From: an uncultured Oscillospiraceae bacterium
GTDB lineage: Bacteria; Bacillota; Clostridia; Oscillospirales; Acutalibacteraceae
Length of the DNA stretch: 6,215 nucleotides
Assembly: GCA_959601025.1 (NCBI GenBank)
Contig: CAUGOD010000064.1
Location: forward strand, 1 to 6,215
Reading direction: 5' to 3'
In this document: positions 1 to 5,581 of the stretch, in pieces
How positions within the stretch are numbered: position 1 is the first letter of the stretch
How the letters are laid out: each line of letters starts with the position of its first letter
Notes under the pieces: model-generated
Told to the model about the DNA's origin: nothing
What the model saw: only the letters and a program-made list of their open reading frames with translations
Database searches by the model: none
Translations under genes and position numbers: made by a program

Positions 1-16
1 AAAGCGTTTTACCGCT

Positions 17-42
17 CCCCCGGTAGAACCGGGGGTTTATTT
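17..42 (+). terminator. Rho-independent terminator of an off-window plus-strand gene
   Basis: A perfect 8-bp stem (CCCCCGGT at 17-24 with ACCGGGGG at 28-35) closes a 3-nt loop and is followed by TTTATTT at 36-42. The T-rich run lies only on the plus-strand side, so it should stop transcription coming from left of the window. No coding end is visible in positions 1-16, so the gene it serves is unknown. Confidence 0.8.
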
Positions 43-50
43 CGGCTACA

Positions 51-99
51 AAAAGAAGAGGAACCGCCGTGTTAATCGGCAGTTCCTCTTCTCTTTTTT
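51..99 (-). terminator. Bidirectional terminator, ends the GH43 gene
   Basis: A long hairpin has an 11-bp outer stem (54-64 with 82-92), one C/A mismatch and a 4-bp inner stem (66-69 with 77-80) around a 7-nt loop. Minus-strand RNA would have U's from 51-54 after the stem; plus-strand RNA would have CTCTTTTTT at 91-99. It can therefore work both ways. It lies about 70 nt past the stop of the minus-strand arabinanase gene and probably also backs up the plus-strand terminator at 17-42. Confidence 0.85.
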
Positions 100-161
100 G
101 CAGGCCGTTCCCGTATAAAGTCGTACGGTTTGCCGCTGTTTCGCCAAAACCTCCGCCGCGT

Positions 162-1370
162 TTACTCGAAATATGGCAGGACGCGTCCCTCCGTGCTGGG
201 CGCTCCTCCCATGACCGTGGGCCAGCCATCCTCGTCCCATACCAGCGGATCGATGCAGAGCGGGCGGCGGGTGCCTCCGTTTTCCATCGTCGGCTTTTCC
301 GAATCGATGGCGTGGTATACGATCCAGTCCACGCCGTTATCGTCCCGAACGATGCAGTTGTTGCCCGGTCCAAGGAGATACCGCGACCCGTCCGCCGGCT
401 TTTTCCCTTCCAGCAAAATGGTTCCCTCATCCTTATTGGCTTCCGTCAGAACCTGCCCGTCCCGTCCGACATAGGGCCCGGTCAATGTTTCCGACCGCGC
501 CACGCAGACATGGTAGGTGCTGTTCAATCCCTCGCAACAGCTGCCGAGCGACCCAAAGAGATAATAATACCCGTTTCGGCGGATAATATACGCCCCTTCG
601 AAACCGGCAGCCAGCTTCTGCCGTGCGCCATTCCGCTTGAGCCCGTCGTCGGTCAGCGGGAAGATATAAGTCCCCTGCTCATAGTTCCCGCACACCAGAT
701 ACAGCTTTCCGTTCTCGTCGTAAACCGGAAAGGGATCAATGGCGAAAATCCCGAAGGAACGGGCGTCGATAATCTTGCCATGATCGGTGAAGGGCCCGGC
801 CGGACTGTCCGCCGAAGCCACCCCAATGGCGGGATTCTCATCCCGCTTATCGATTAGGGTATAGTAGAACAGGTATTTGTCCCCCACCTTGAGGATATCG
901 GTCGCCCAGATGGCGGCGGAATCATTCCAGTCTGGCAGCTCCTCGAACACATCCCCCACATACTCCCAGTTCACCAGGTCCCGCGAACGGATAATGGCGT
1001 TGAGATGGGTCTTCCCATCCTCCCAGCCGTCCTGCGTGGCAAAAGCGTACAGCCAGCCGTCCTCCCCGCGAATGACGCTGGGGTCGGCAAAGGTTTCGTT
1101 GAATACCGGATTCTGATACACGATCTCTTCTCCTTTCTGCGGATTCACGGCTTCCGGCGACGGCGCCACGCTTGGGGCAGTAGCGCCGGCAGTGGATGCC
1201 GTCGGCAGCCCGCTGCTTTCGTTGGACGAGCCGGCGGAGCCCGATTCCGCCGGAGCGGCGCAGGCGGTCAGCAGCAATCCGGCCGCCACCGCCAGAATAG
1301 CCAGCGACGCGGGAAGAGTAATCGTTTTCTCGTTGCGCGCATATGAGCGCGCGCACTTATGGAATTGCAT
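162..1370 (-). CDS. GH43 arabinan endo-1,5-alpha-L-arabinosidase-like lipoprotein
   Basis: A 402-residue lipoprotein predicted to hydrolyse alpha-1,5-arabinan at the cell surface. The basic N-terminus and hydrophobic segment (about 17-34) end in lipobox LTAC with Cys37 as lipidation site. A Ser/Ala/Pro/Thr-rich linker follows to about 80, then the five-bladed GH43 catalytic domain. The three acidic residues expected in GH43 are visible: Asp96 in FADPS (base), Asp212 in AIDPF (pKa modulator) and Glu258 in GFEGAY (acid). The segment GSCCEGLNSTYHVCVARS (275-292) followed by TGPY, and YHAID (352-356) with a family-conserved His, are typical of endo-arabinanases rather than xylosidases. The start at 1370 is chosen because AAGGAGGG lies 7 nt upstream and gives a clean signal peptide; longer readings run into the repeat array. 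It looks monocistronic. Substrate specificity is inferred from motifs only. Confidence 0.9.
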   Translation of the reverse strand: MQFHKCARSYARNEKTITLPASLAILAVAAGLLLTACAAPAESGSAGSSNESSGLPTASTAGATAPSVAPSPEAVNPQKGEEIVYQNPVFNETFADPSVIRGEDGWLYAFATQDGWEDGKTHLNAIIRSRDLVNWEYVGDVFEELPDWNDSAAIWATDILKVGDKYLFYYTLIDKRDENPAIGVASADSPAGPFTDHGKIIDARSFGIFAIDPFPVYDENGKLYLVCGNYEQGTYIFPLTDDGLKRNGARQKLAAGFEGAYIIRRNGYYYLFGSLGSCCEGLNSTYHVCVARSETLTGPYVGRDGQVLTEANKDEGTILLEGKKPADGSRYLLGPGNNCIVRDDNGVDWIVYHAIDSEKPTMENGGTRRPLCIDPLVWDEDGWPTVMGGAPSTEGRVLPYFE

Positions 1371-1417
1371 GGGGTTCCCTCCTTGTTTTTGATAACACCA
1401 GCCGTTTTTCTCTGCCG

Positions 1418-1506
1418 ACATTATACCATAGCGCCGCCCGGCCGAATTCTCTGCCGGCGTTCTCCGGCGGCGCAATCGAGAAATGCTGTCGCATTTCTCC
1501 CAAACA
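1418..1506 (-). repeat. Promoter-bearing intergenic repeat, copy 1
   Basis: An 89-bp unit and the first of three head-to-tail copies. In plus-strand order it holds the ACATTATACCATAG edge, an 8-bp inverted pair (GCGCCGCC at 1431-1438, GGCGGCGC at 1466-1473) enclosing an inner CCGGC/GCCGG stem, then a second hairpin GAGAAATGC / GCATTTCTC (1478-1486, 1491-1499) with a TGTC loop. Minus-strand reading places the extended -10 at the end nearest the GH43 gene. Confidence 0.9.
1420..1428 (-). promoter_or_regulatory. Extended -10 promoter for the GH43 gene
   Basis: The minus strand reads TGGTATAAT here: a consensus TATAAT (1425 to 1420) with the TG of an extended -10. No good -35 hexamer sits 17 bp upstream, which extended -10 promoters can do without. 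Transcription would start near 1412-1413, giving a leader of about 42 nt before the ATG at 1370. The element is the edge of repeat copy 1, and the same nonamer recurs at 1509-1517, so tandem promoters are possible. Confidence 0.65.
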
Positions 1507-1596
1507 ACATTATACCATAGCGCCGCTGAGCCGGGTTCTCTGCCGGCGTTTGTTTGCGGCGCAATCGAGAAATGCCGTTGGCATTTCTCCCAAACG
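1507..1596 (-). repeat. Promoter-bearing intergenic repeat, copy 2
   Basis: A 90-bp unit directly following copy 1 in the same orientation. The edge is identical (extended -10 TGGTATAAT on the minus strand at 1509-1517). The outer arms are 7 bp (1520-1526 with 1556-1562). The second hairpin is GAGAAATGCC / GGCATTTCTC (1567-1576, 1580-1589) with a 3-nt loop, so the stem is kept and even lengthened although its tip differs from copy 1. Confidence 0.9.
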
Positions 1597-1672
1597 GCAT
1601 CATACCATAGCTCCCGCCCGGCCGGGTTCTATGCCGACGCTTTCCGGCGGCTCATAACGGCATCATACCATA
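1597..1672 (-). repeat. Intergenic repeat, short copy 3 plus a fourth edge
   Basis: A shorter 63-bp unit (1597-1659) lacking the GAGAAATGC hairpin of copies 1 and 2, followed by one more edge motif (1660-1672). Both edges read TGGTATGAT on the minus strand (1599-1607, 1662-1670), one base off the promoter consensus. The outer arms have decayed to about 5 bp. This short form matches the inverted copy near rpsT. Confidence 0.85.
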
Positions 1673-1870
1673 ACTATTCGTGCTCGGCAAGCGAAATCCG
1701 GAGAAAACAGAGGACTACTCCGCATCGTCCCCTCTTTGCCTTTTCCCTCTTTAACAATGAATACCATAGGAAAAAGCGCGTCGTCTGCTCCTTTCCGGCA
1801 GCATCTCGGCGGCCTTCTTATACGGCCGCAGCTTTTCCATAACGTTCTTCCAGCTTTTTCAATTTCATGT
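1673..1870. other. Non-coding stretch between the repeats and the spoVT terminator
   Basis: About 200 nt with no gene I can support. It contains the 9-mer ATACCATAG at 1761-1769, identical to the repeat edge and perhaps a relic of a further copy, and a small palindrome GCGGCC/GGCCGC around 1811-1831. A 29-codon minus-strand reading frame at 1751-1840 has no convincing ribosome binding site. Confidence 0.5.
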
Positions 1871-1915
1871 AAAAAAACGGCCGTTGAGGCTTCTTACCGA
1901 AGCGTCCAACGGCCG
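1871..1915 (-). terminator. Rho-independent terminator of spoVT
   Basis: The minus strand reads CGGCCGTTG, an inner GCTTC/GAAGC stem, then CAACGGCCG followed by seven T's (1877-1871). The outer arms are 1878-1886 and 1907-1915. It lies about 30 nt past the spoVT stop, so spoVT transcription ends here and does not run into the arabinanase gene. Confidence 0.93.
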
Positions 1916-1945
1916 GAAAACGATAGAAACATAGAAACGGCGCTG

Positions 1946-2488
1946 TTATTCCTCCATCTGCTTGCCGAGGAAGGCGGCCGCCACCTGGGCGAGCTTCACG
2001 TCGCCCTCTCCGGGAATTGCGCCGGTCTCCGGCAGAAGCAGGCAAACCGCGCCGATCACGTCTCCCGACGCCATGATGGGGGCGGTTACTGCGGCGTACC
2101 GCTCGATCCCCTCCACCGGCTGGGTACGCTTCTGGTCGCCAGCTACCGCGATCTGGGTGCGGCGCTGCTCAATAATCTCTTCCAGCTGCGCAGAGATGCG
2201 GCGTTCCAGAAATTCCTTGCGGGAAACCCCCGCGGCCGCCACCACATGATCCCGATCACAGATCAGCACCGGCATGCCGCAGGCGCGGGACATCACGTCG
2301 GCATAGGGCGCGGCAAAGGGCGACATCTCGCCCACCGGGGAGTATTTTTTGAACACGACCTCCCCGTCGTTATCGGTAAAAATCTCCAGCGGGTCTCCCT
2401 CCCGAATCCGCATAGTGCGGCGGATTTCCTTCGGGATGACGACCCGACCGAGGTCGTCAATGCGTCGTACGATTCCTGTTGCTTTCAA
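1946..2488 (-). CDS. spoVT: Stage V sporulation protein T, AbrB-family transcription regulator
   Basis: A 180-residue DNA-binding regulator that in Bacillus modulates sigma-G-dependent genes in the late forespore and affects spore coat and germination. The N-terminal swapped-hairpin AbrB domain (1-51) is nearly invariant: KATGIVRRIDDLGRVVIP at 2-19, IRREGDP-type turn (RIREGDPLEIF, 27-37) and KKYSP at 47-51. Residues from about 56 to the end form the GAF-like ligand or dimer domain, including VLICDRD and the closing LGKQMEE. Length matches the family (178 in B. subtilis, from memory). The start is TTG at 2488: the conserved domain begins there and GGAGG lies 7 nt upstream. A longer reading from ATG at 2647 would add 53 unconserved residues. 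It is flanked by about 330 nt of non-coding DNA upstream and its own terminator, so it is monocistronic. Confidence 0.97.
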   Translation of the reverse strand: MKATGIVRRIDDLGRVVIPKEIRRTMRIREGDPLEIFTDNDGEVVFKKYSPVGEMSPFAAPYADVMSRACGMPVLICDRDHVVAAAGVSRKEFLERRISAQLEEIIEQRRTQIAVAGDQKRTQPVEGIERYAAVTAPIMASGDVIGAVCLLLPETGAIPGEGDVKLAQVAAAFLGKQMEE

Positions 2489-2493
2489 TCCAA

Positions 2494-2500
2494 TTCCTCC
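2494..2500 (-). promoter_or_regulatory. Ribosome binding site fixing the TTG start of spoVT
   Basis: The minus strand reads GGAGGAA, with 7 nt between GGAGG and TTG at 2488. No ATG or GTG in the right frame sits at that distance, and the conserved SpoVT N-terminus starts exactly at the TTG. I saw no convincing sigma-A or sigma-G promoter further upstream. Confidence 0.85.
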
Positions 2501-2768
2501 AATATCGTTCGCAGGAAACAGGCAGCCCGCGGCAGGCCGTCCACTCCCCTGCATTCTTATTTTGTGCCCTGTTATTGTTTGCAAGCAAAGGAAATATATA
2601 CGCGGATTTTCCACTCGTTTTTTATTGTCAGAGAACAAAAAAGTCATCGAAAGCTTCCGCTCCCGCCGTATTTATCAGAGGATTTTTTTGTTTTCCACTT
2701 TTTTCTTTCCAGTGTTGCCGTGCATTCGTCGGGGAGCCGCCGACGGAAGAGGCATATAAACACATAAG
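2501..2768. other. Non-coding stretch upstream of spoVT
   Basis: No gene is supported here. The part at 2580-2720 is AT-rich and probably carries the spoVT promoter, but I could not match a -35/-10 pair with confidence. GTATA at 2602-2606 on the minus strand resembles a sigma-G -35 (GHATR) but lacks a good -10 at the right distance. A 6-bp inverted pair CGTCGG/CCGACG lies at 2728-2746, with no T-run beside it. Confidence 0.4.
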
Positions 2769-2811
2769 GGCCGGGAGGCGGTCGCCTCCCAGCTGCGATC
2801 GCCTCCCGGCC
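2769..2811 (-). terminator. Strong GC hairpin ending the spoIIP operon
   Basis: A perfect 12-bp GC-rich stem (2769-2780 with 2800-2811) starts 4 nt past the stop codon at 2815. On the minus strand it is followed by CTTATGTGTTTATAT, a weak U-tract. The loop holds a second copy of CGCCTCCC (2783-2790) able to pair with the same left arm, so two folds compete. It probably terminates or stabilises the mRNA end. Confidence 0.6.
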
Positions 2812-2814
2812 TCT

Positions 2815-3192
2815 CTATTCCTCCGCCCCAGCCCACTCCAGCAGAGCGGGCGCGGCCTCCCGTTCACCCTGGAACAGCCATACCTCCGCTTTCCAGCCGG
2901 CGGGGGCGAGCGCCCATGCTCTGCCCGCCCATTCCTGTACCTCCTCCGAGAGGACGACAGCCTTCTCCCTTCCAAAGAGGCTGAGAAGTATCCGGTCCTC
3001 CTGCGTGGAAACGTCCAGCCGCAGACTGCCGCTGCCGAATCCGATCCGCCGCGTATTATAGTCGGCAATCAAAAATCCTGCGCCTAGCGCCATCAGGCAG
3101 AGCGTCAGGGTAAAGGCGGCGCAAAATGCCCGCAGCCGCCGATATTTTCCACTTTTTTTTTGGTTTTTCTGGTCCTTCCGGGTCTCTTGCAT
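2815..3192 (-). CDS. Small single-pass membrane protein downstream of spoIIP, unknown function
   Basis: A 125-residue protein I do not recognise by sequence. It has a Lys/Arg-rich N-terminus (5-21), one hydrophobic segment (about 22-44, AAFTLTLCLMALGAGFLI) and a soluble remainder of about 80 residues rich in Glu and Trp. The basic side before the helix predicts N-in topology with the rest outside the membrane. ATG at 3192 is preferred over ATG at 3198 because AAGGA sits 8 nt before the former and only 2 nt before the latter. It starts 53 nt after the spoIIP stop with no terminator between, so the two are probably co-transcribed. In B. subtilis the gene at this place is yqxA, also a small membrane protein; the match is positional only and homology is not shown. 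A role in sporulation is inferred from location. Confidence 0.78.
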   Translation of the reverse strand: MQETRKDQKNQKKSGKYRRLRAFCAAFTLTLCLMALGAGFLIADYNTRRIGFGSGSLRLDVSTQEDRILLSLFGREKAVVLSEEVQEWAGRAWALAPAGWKAEVWLFQGEREAAPALLEWAGAEE

Positions 3193-3200
3193 TTTCATCG

Positions 3201-3206
3201 TCCTTT
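3201..3206 (-). promoter_or_regulatory. Ribosome binding site choosing between two start codons
   Basis: The minus strand reads AAAGGA, 8 nt before ATG at 3192 but only 2 nt before ATG at 3198. The spacing favours the second ATG, making the membrane protein two residues shorter than the longest reading. Confidence 0.6.
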
Positions 3207-3245
3207 ACGCGGTGGGCGATCCCGCCCTGTTTTATACTCAGGCTT

Positions 3246-4415
3246 TCATTCCTTCAGGGAGTTCAGCACCTGCGCCAGCGTCTTTCCGAGAATCTGGCCG
3301 GAATAGGCCGCCTCGTCGATCGTGTTGCCGTCGGTTCCAATCTCGATCAACAGGGAGCCCTTGGTAAGATGCTGATTGTACCGGCTGTCCACCAGATAAA
3401 GTGGACGGACAATCCCCTCATACTGGGTGTTCAGCGCGCTTTGCAGCCGCAGGGCCAGCCGTACATTCTCCGGCCAATCCGGATGGGGCTGGGAGGACGA
3501 ATCACAGGCGCTGGCAATAATCATCATCTGCGCGGCCTTCCGCCCGTTGATAACGGCAGTCGGCTTCAGCCGATTGGTGGAGGAGCGGTAGATCGCATCC
3601 CGATGGATATCCAGCACCACCCGGATGGTTGGATGCTCCTCCAGATTTTTCTGTATCGTCGCCGCCGACCGATCATAGGCGCCGGTGTATTTCGGGTTGT
3701 CGTGGATCGTTGCGTCGTGAACGACGCCGATTCCCGCGGCGCGAAGCTGCGCGGCGATCGCCTCCCCCACCGCCACCACATTATGGCTGTTGTCCTTGGT
3801 ACGGGAAAGGTCGCTGGCATTATAATATCCCGCGTCGTAGGTCATATACGCTTCGGTCGTATGGGTATGCACGATCAACACCTGCGGTTCGGCGGTATCG
3901 GTCAGTCCCAACGCGGGCGCAATGGCGATCTGCTCCGCGATATTGATGGTAGCGCTGCTGGCGTTCTTGATCGCAACGCCCTGCACAAAGCTGCTTCCGA
4001 TGGTCAACTGTTCCTCCGTAATCTTTCCGCCGTCCCCCGCCTCCGGCGGAATCACAGCATCACCGTTCGCCGGAATATCCAAGCCCTCCTGGTCGCCGCT
4101 CCCCGGGGTATAGGGAACGGTAGGGCCGGCGACCGATTCGGTCTGCTCGTTTCCGCTGTTCGCGGCCGGGACACGGTCCAGCCGTCCACTGAGCGCCTGA
4201 GCGCCTCCCTCCGGCTGCATCATGCCGACTGAAAGCAGCGCCATGCGGCGGCCGATGTCCAGCATCTGCTCCCCTGACAGCCCGCCGACGGCCAGCGCAA
4301 CGCAAACCGCGACCGTGCCCAGCGACAGCAGGACACGGGCGACTCCGCCGTTTCGGCGGTCCGGATCTTTTTTTTGCTTTGGCCGGCCCGGGACAGAGCG
4401 TCTCCTCATCATCAT
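3246..4415 (-). CDS. spoIIP: Stage II sporulation protein P, peptidoglycan amidase/endopeptidase
   Basis: A 389-residue membrane-anchored cell-wall hydrolase. With SpoIID and SpoIIM it thins septal peptidoglycan and drives engulfment of the forespore; the family cuts stem peptides from glycan and cross-links between peptides. An N-terminal basic stretch and one transmembrane segment (about 25-46) precede a Gly/Pro/Ser-rich linker (65-135). The catalytic domain then carries the SpoIIP signatures: IVHTHTTEAY (181-190, with His183 and Glu188 as likely zinc ligands), DIHRDA (269-274, His271) and RYNQHLTKGSLLIEIG (345-360, Glu358). The start is uncertain: GTG at 4418 is followed by three in-frame ATGs (4415, 4412, 4409), and only a weak AGG lies upstream. 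The 241-nt gap to gpr holds hairpins, so spoIIP probably has its own promoter, which I could not identify. Confidence 0.96.
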   Translation of the reverse strand: MMMRRRSVPGRPKQKKDPDRRNGGVARVLLSLGTVAVCVALAVGGLSGEQMLDIGRRMALLSVGMMQPEGGAQALSGRLDRVPAANSGNEQTESVAGPTVPYTPGSGDQEGLDIPANGDAVIPPEAGDGGKITEEQLTIGSSFVQGVAIKNASSATINIAEQIAIAPALGLTDTAEPQVLIVHTHTTEAYMTYDAGYYNASDLSRTKDNSHNVVAVGEAIAAQLRAAGIGVVHDATIHDNPKYTGAYDRSAATIQKNLEEHPTIRVVLDIHRDAIYRSSTNRLKPTAVINGRKAAQMMIIASACDSSSQPHPDWPENVRLALRLQSALNTQYEGIVRPLYLVDSRYNQHLTKGSLLIEIGTDGNTIDEAAYSGQILGKTLAQVLNSLKE

Positions 4416-4561
4416 CACCGTTATCAGCCTATGCGCCGATACAGCGAATTATGCCGGGACGGACGTCCCCTTTCCGGGACAGGCTCCCATGTTGGAACAG
4501 GCTTCCGGCACGACAACCGTTTTCTAATCCAGCAGCGCCATATCCCTTATGCAAGGAGGGG

Positions 4562-4599
4562 AAAAAGCGCGGTTTCGAGCCGGCAGAACGTGAAACGCG
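4562..4599 (-). terminator. Possible terminator between gpr and spoIIP
   Basis: On the minus strand CGCGTTTC (4599-4592) can pair with GAAAC, a bulged C and GCG (4576-4568), and CTTTTT follows (4567-4562). The loop is long (15 nt) and the stem is interrupted, so it is a modest candidate. If real it separates gpr from spoIIP transcription. Confidence 0.4.
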
Positions 4600-4656
4600 G
4601 GCTACCTTCTATGGCCCGCCAGCGGTTTTTCCCGGGACTGTTGCAGCAACAGCCCC
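4597..4656 (-). other. Two further hairpins just downstream of gpr
   Basis: Directly after the gpr stop there is a 10-bp stem with one G-U pair (4634-4643 with 4647-4656, 3-nt loop), then a 6-bp stem GCGGGC/GCCCGC (4597-4602 with 4614-4619). Neither is followed by a T-run on the minus strand. The second shares bases 4597-4599 with the candidate terminator at 4562-4599, so these two folds exclude each other. Confidence 0.55.
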
Positions 4657-5538
4657 TTAGCCCGCAGCGGCGATCAGGGAAAGCGGGGAATATTCCGGCT
4701 GCAGAGCGGCGTTGATGACCATCGCCACCAAACGGGACGCCCGGCTGATCAGCAGGTCGATCTCCCGCGGAGTGACCATCATCGCTTCCCCACGCGGGGT
4801 AACGGAATCGGCGGCTTCCTCCCGACCAGTCAGCTCCAGGGCGATGGTCTGCGCATCCACCACGGTCGGCACTCCCATTCCGATCACTGGGACGCCCAGC
4901 GTCTCGGCGTTCAGCAGCATCCGGTTGTTTCCCACCCCCGAGCCGGGAGCGATACCGGTATCGCAGAGCTGGAGCGTACAGCCCAGCCGCGCCACGCTGC
5001 GGGCGGCAAGCGCATCCACCACGATCACCGCGGCGGGGCGCACCACTTCGCAAACTCCCCGCACGATCTCCCCGCTTTCCATTCCCGTGCGGCCAAGCAC
5101 GCCGGGCGCGAGAACGGCAGCGGGACGAAGATCGTCCAGCCCCATACTTCGGGCGAATTCCCCCTCGATATGGCGGGTCGCCATCACCATATGGACGGCA
5201 TGGGGGCCCAGCGCATCCGGCGTAATCGCCTCGTTCCCCAGCCCGATTACCAGCACGACGCCTTCGGGCGGCAGCAGGGCGCGAAGCTCCTCTCCCAGCC
5301 GTTTCGCCTTTTCCTCCATTCCCTCTTCGTCGTCGGTCAAAGGCGGCAGCTCAGCGGTGATATAGGTACCCTGCGGGCGGCCGAGCGCGGCGGCGCCCTC
5401 CTCATTTTCAATCGTGATCCGGGTGAGCTTCATCTCCCCCTCCTGCTCGCTCTCCTGACGGACGCCGGGTAAGGCGGCCGTCCGGCCATCCTGCGCCAGA
5501 ACTGCCGCCTCGATCGCCAGGTCGGTCCTCATCGGCAT
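4657..5538 (-). CDS. gpr: Germination protease (spore protease), SASP-degrading aspartic peptidase
   Basis: A 293-residue peptidase (MEROPS A25) that degrades small acid-soluble spore proteins during germination, freeing spore DNA and supplying amino acids. Visible signatures are RTDLA at 4-8, GLGNEAITPDALGP (99-112), APGVLGRTGMES (144-155), VDALAARS (174-181), DTGIAPGSGVGN (193-204), VPTVVDA (223-229) and MMVTPREID (253-261). Asp108 and Asp175 correspond to the two catalytic aspartates of the B. megaterium enzyme (Asp127 and Asp193). The start at 5538 has AAAGGA 9 nt upstream, and an in-frame TGA at 5545-5547 rules out a longer N-terminus. Two oddities: only 6 residues precede the TD/LAIE site matching the Bacillus autoprocessing site (15 there), and the region between VVDA and VTPRE is far shorter, giving 293 against about 370 residues in Bacillus. 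Spacer hairpins separate it from spoIIP; rpsT is divergent. Confidence 0.97.
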   Translation of the reverse strand: MPMRTDLAIEAAVLAQDGRTAALPGVRQESEQEGEMKLTRITIENEEGAAALGRPQGTYITAELPPLTDDEEGMEEKAKRLGEELRALLPPEGVVLVIGLGNEAITPDALGPHAVHMVMATRHIEGEFARSMGLDDLRPAAVLAPGVLGRTGMESGEIVRGVCEVVRPAAVIVVDALAARSVARLGCTLQLCDTGIAPGSGVGNNRMLLNAETLGVPVIGMGVPTVVDAQTIALELTGREEAADSVTPRGEAMMVTPREIDLLISRASRLVAMVINAALQPEYSPLSLIAAAG

Positions 5539-5581
5539 ATGCTTTCATCCTTTCCTTATCGTTAGCGGTATGCTGTCGGTA

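Noticed and set aside
69..857. A 262-codon open frame on the plus strand
   Set aside because: It is antisense to the GH43 gene, starts inside a terminator hairpin, and has no ribosome binding site or recognisable domain.
1418..1599. Possible CRISPR array, because of regular 89-90 bp spacing
   Set aside because: The whole unit is repeated rather than a short repeat separated by unique spacers, and a copy exists elsewhere in isolation; no cas genes are present.
1751..1840. A 29-codon minus-strand frame downstream of the spoVT terminator
   Set aside because: It has only a weak purine-rich site, lies beyond a strong terminator, and its 3' end is made of a repeat-edge motif; no support for translation.
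1421..1842. Several short open frames across the repeat array on both strands
   Set aside because: They follow the repeat sequence itself (repeated peptide blocks such as ENPAQRRYGIM), have no ribosome binding sites, and are explained by the tandem repeats.
1736..2767. A 343-codon plus-strand frame
   Set aside because: Antisense to spoVT and spanning the spoVT terminator, with no initiation signal.
3126..4232. A 368-codon open frame on the plus strand
   Set aside because: It is antisense to spoIIP, whose motifs are unmistakable; the translation shows no domain and the frame is open because of high GC at codon third positions.
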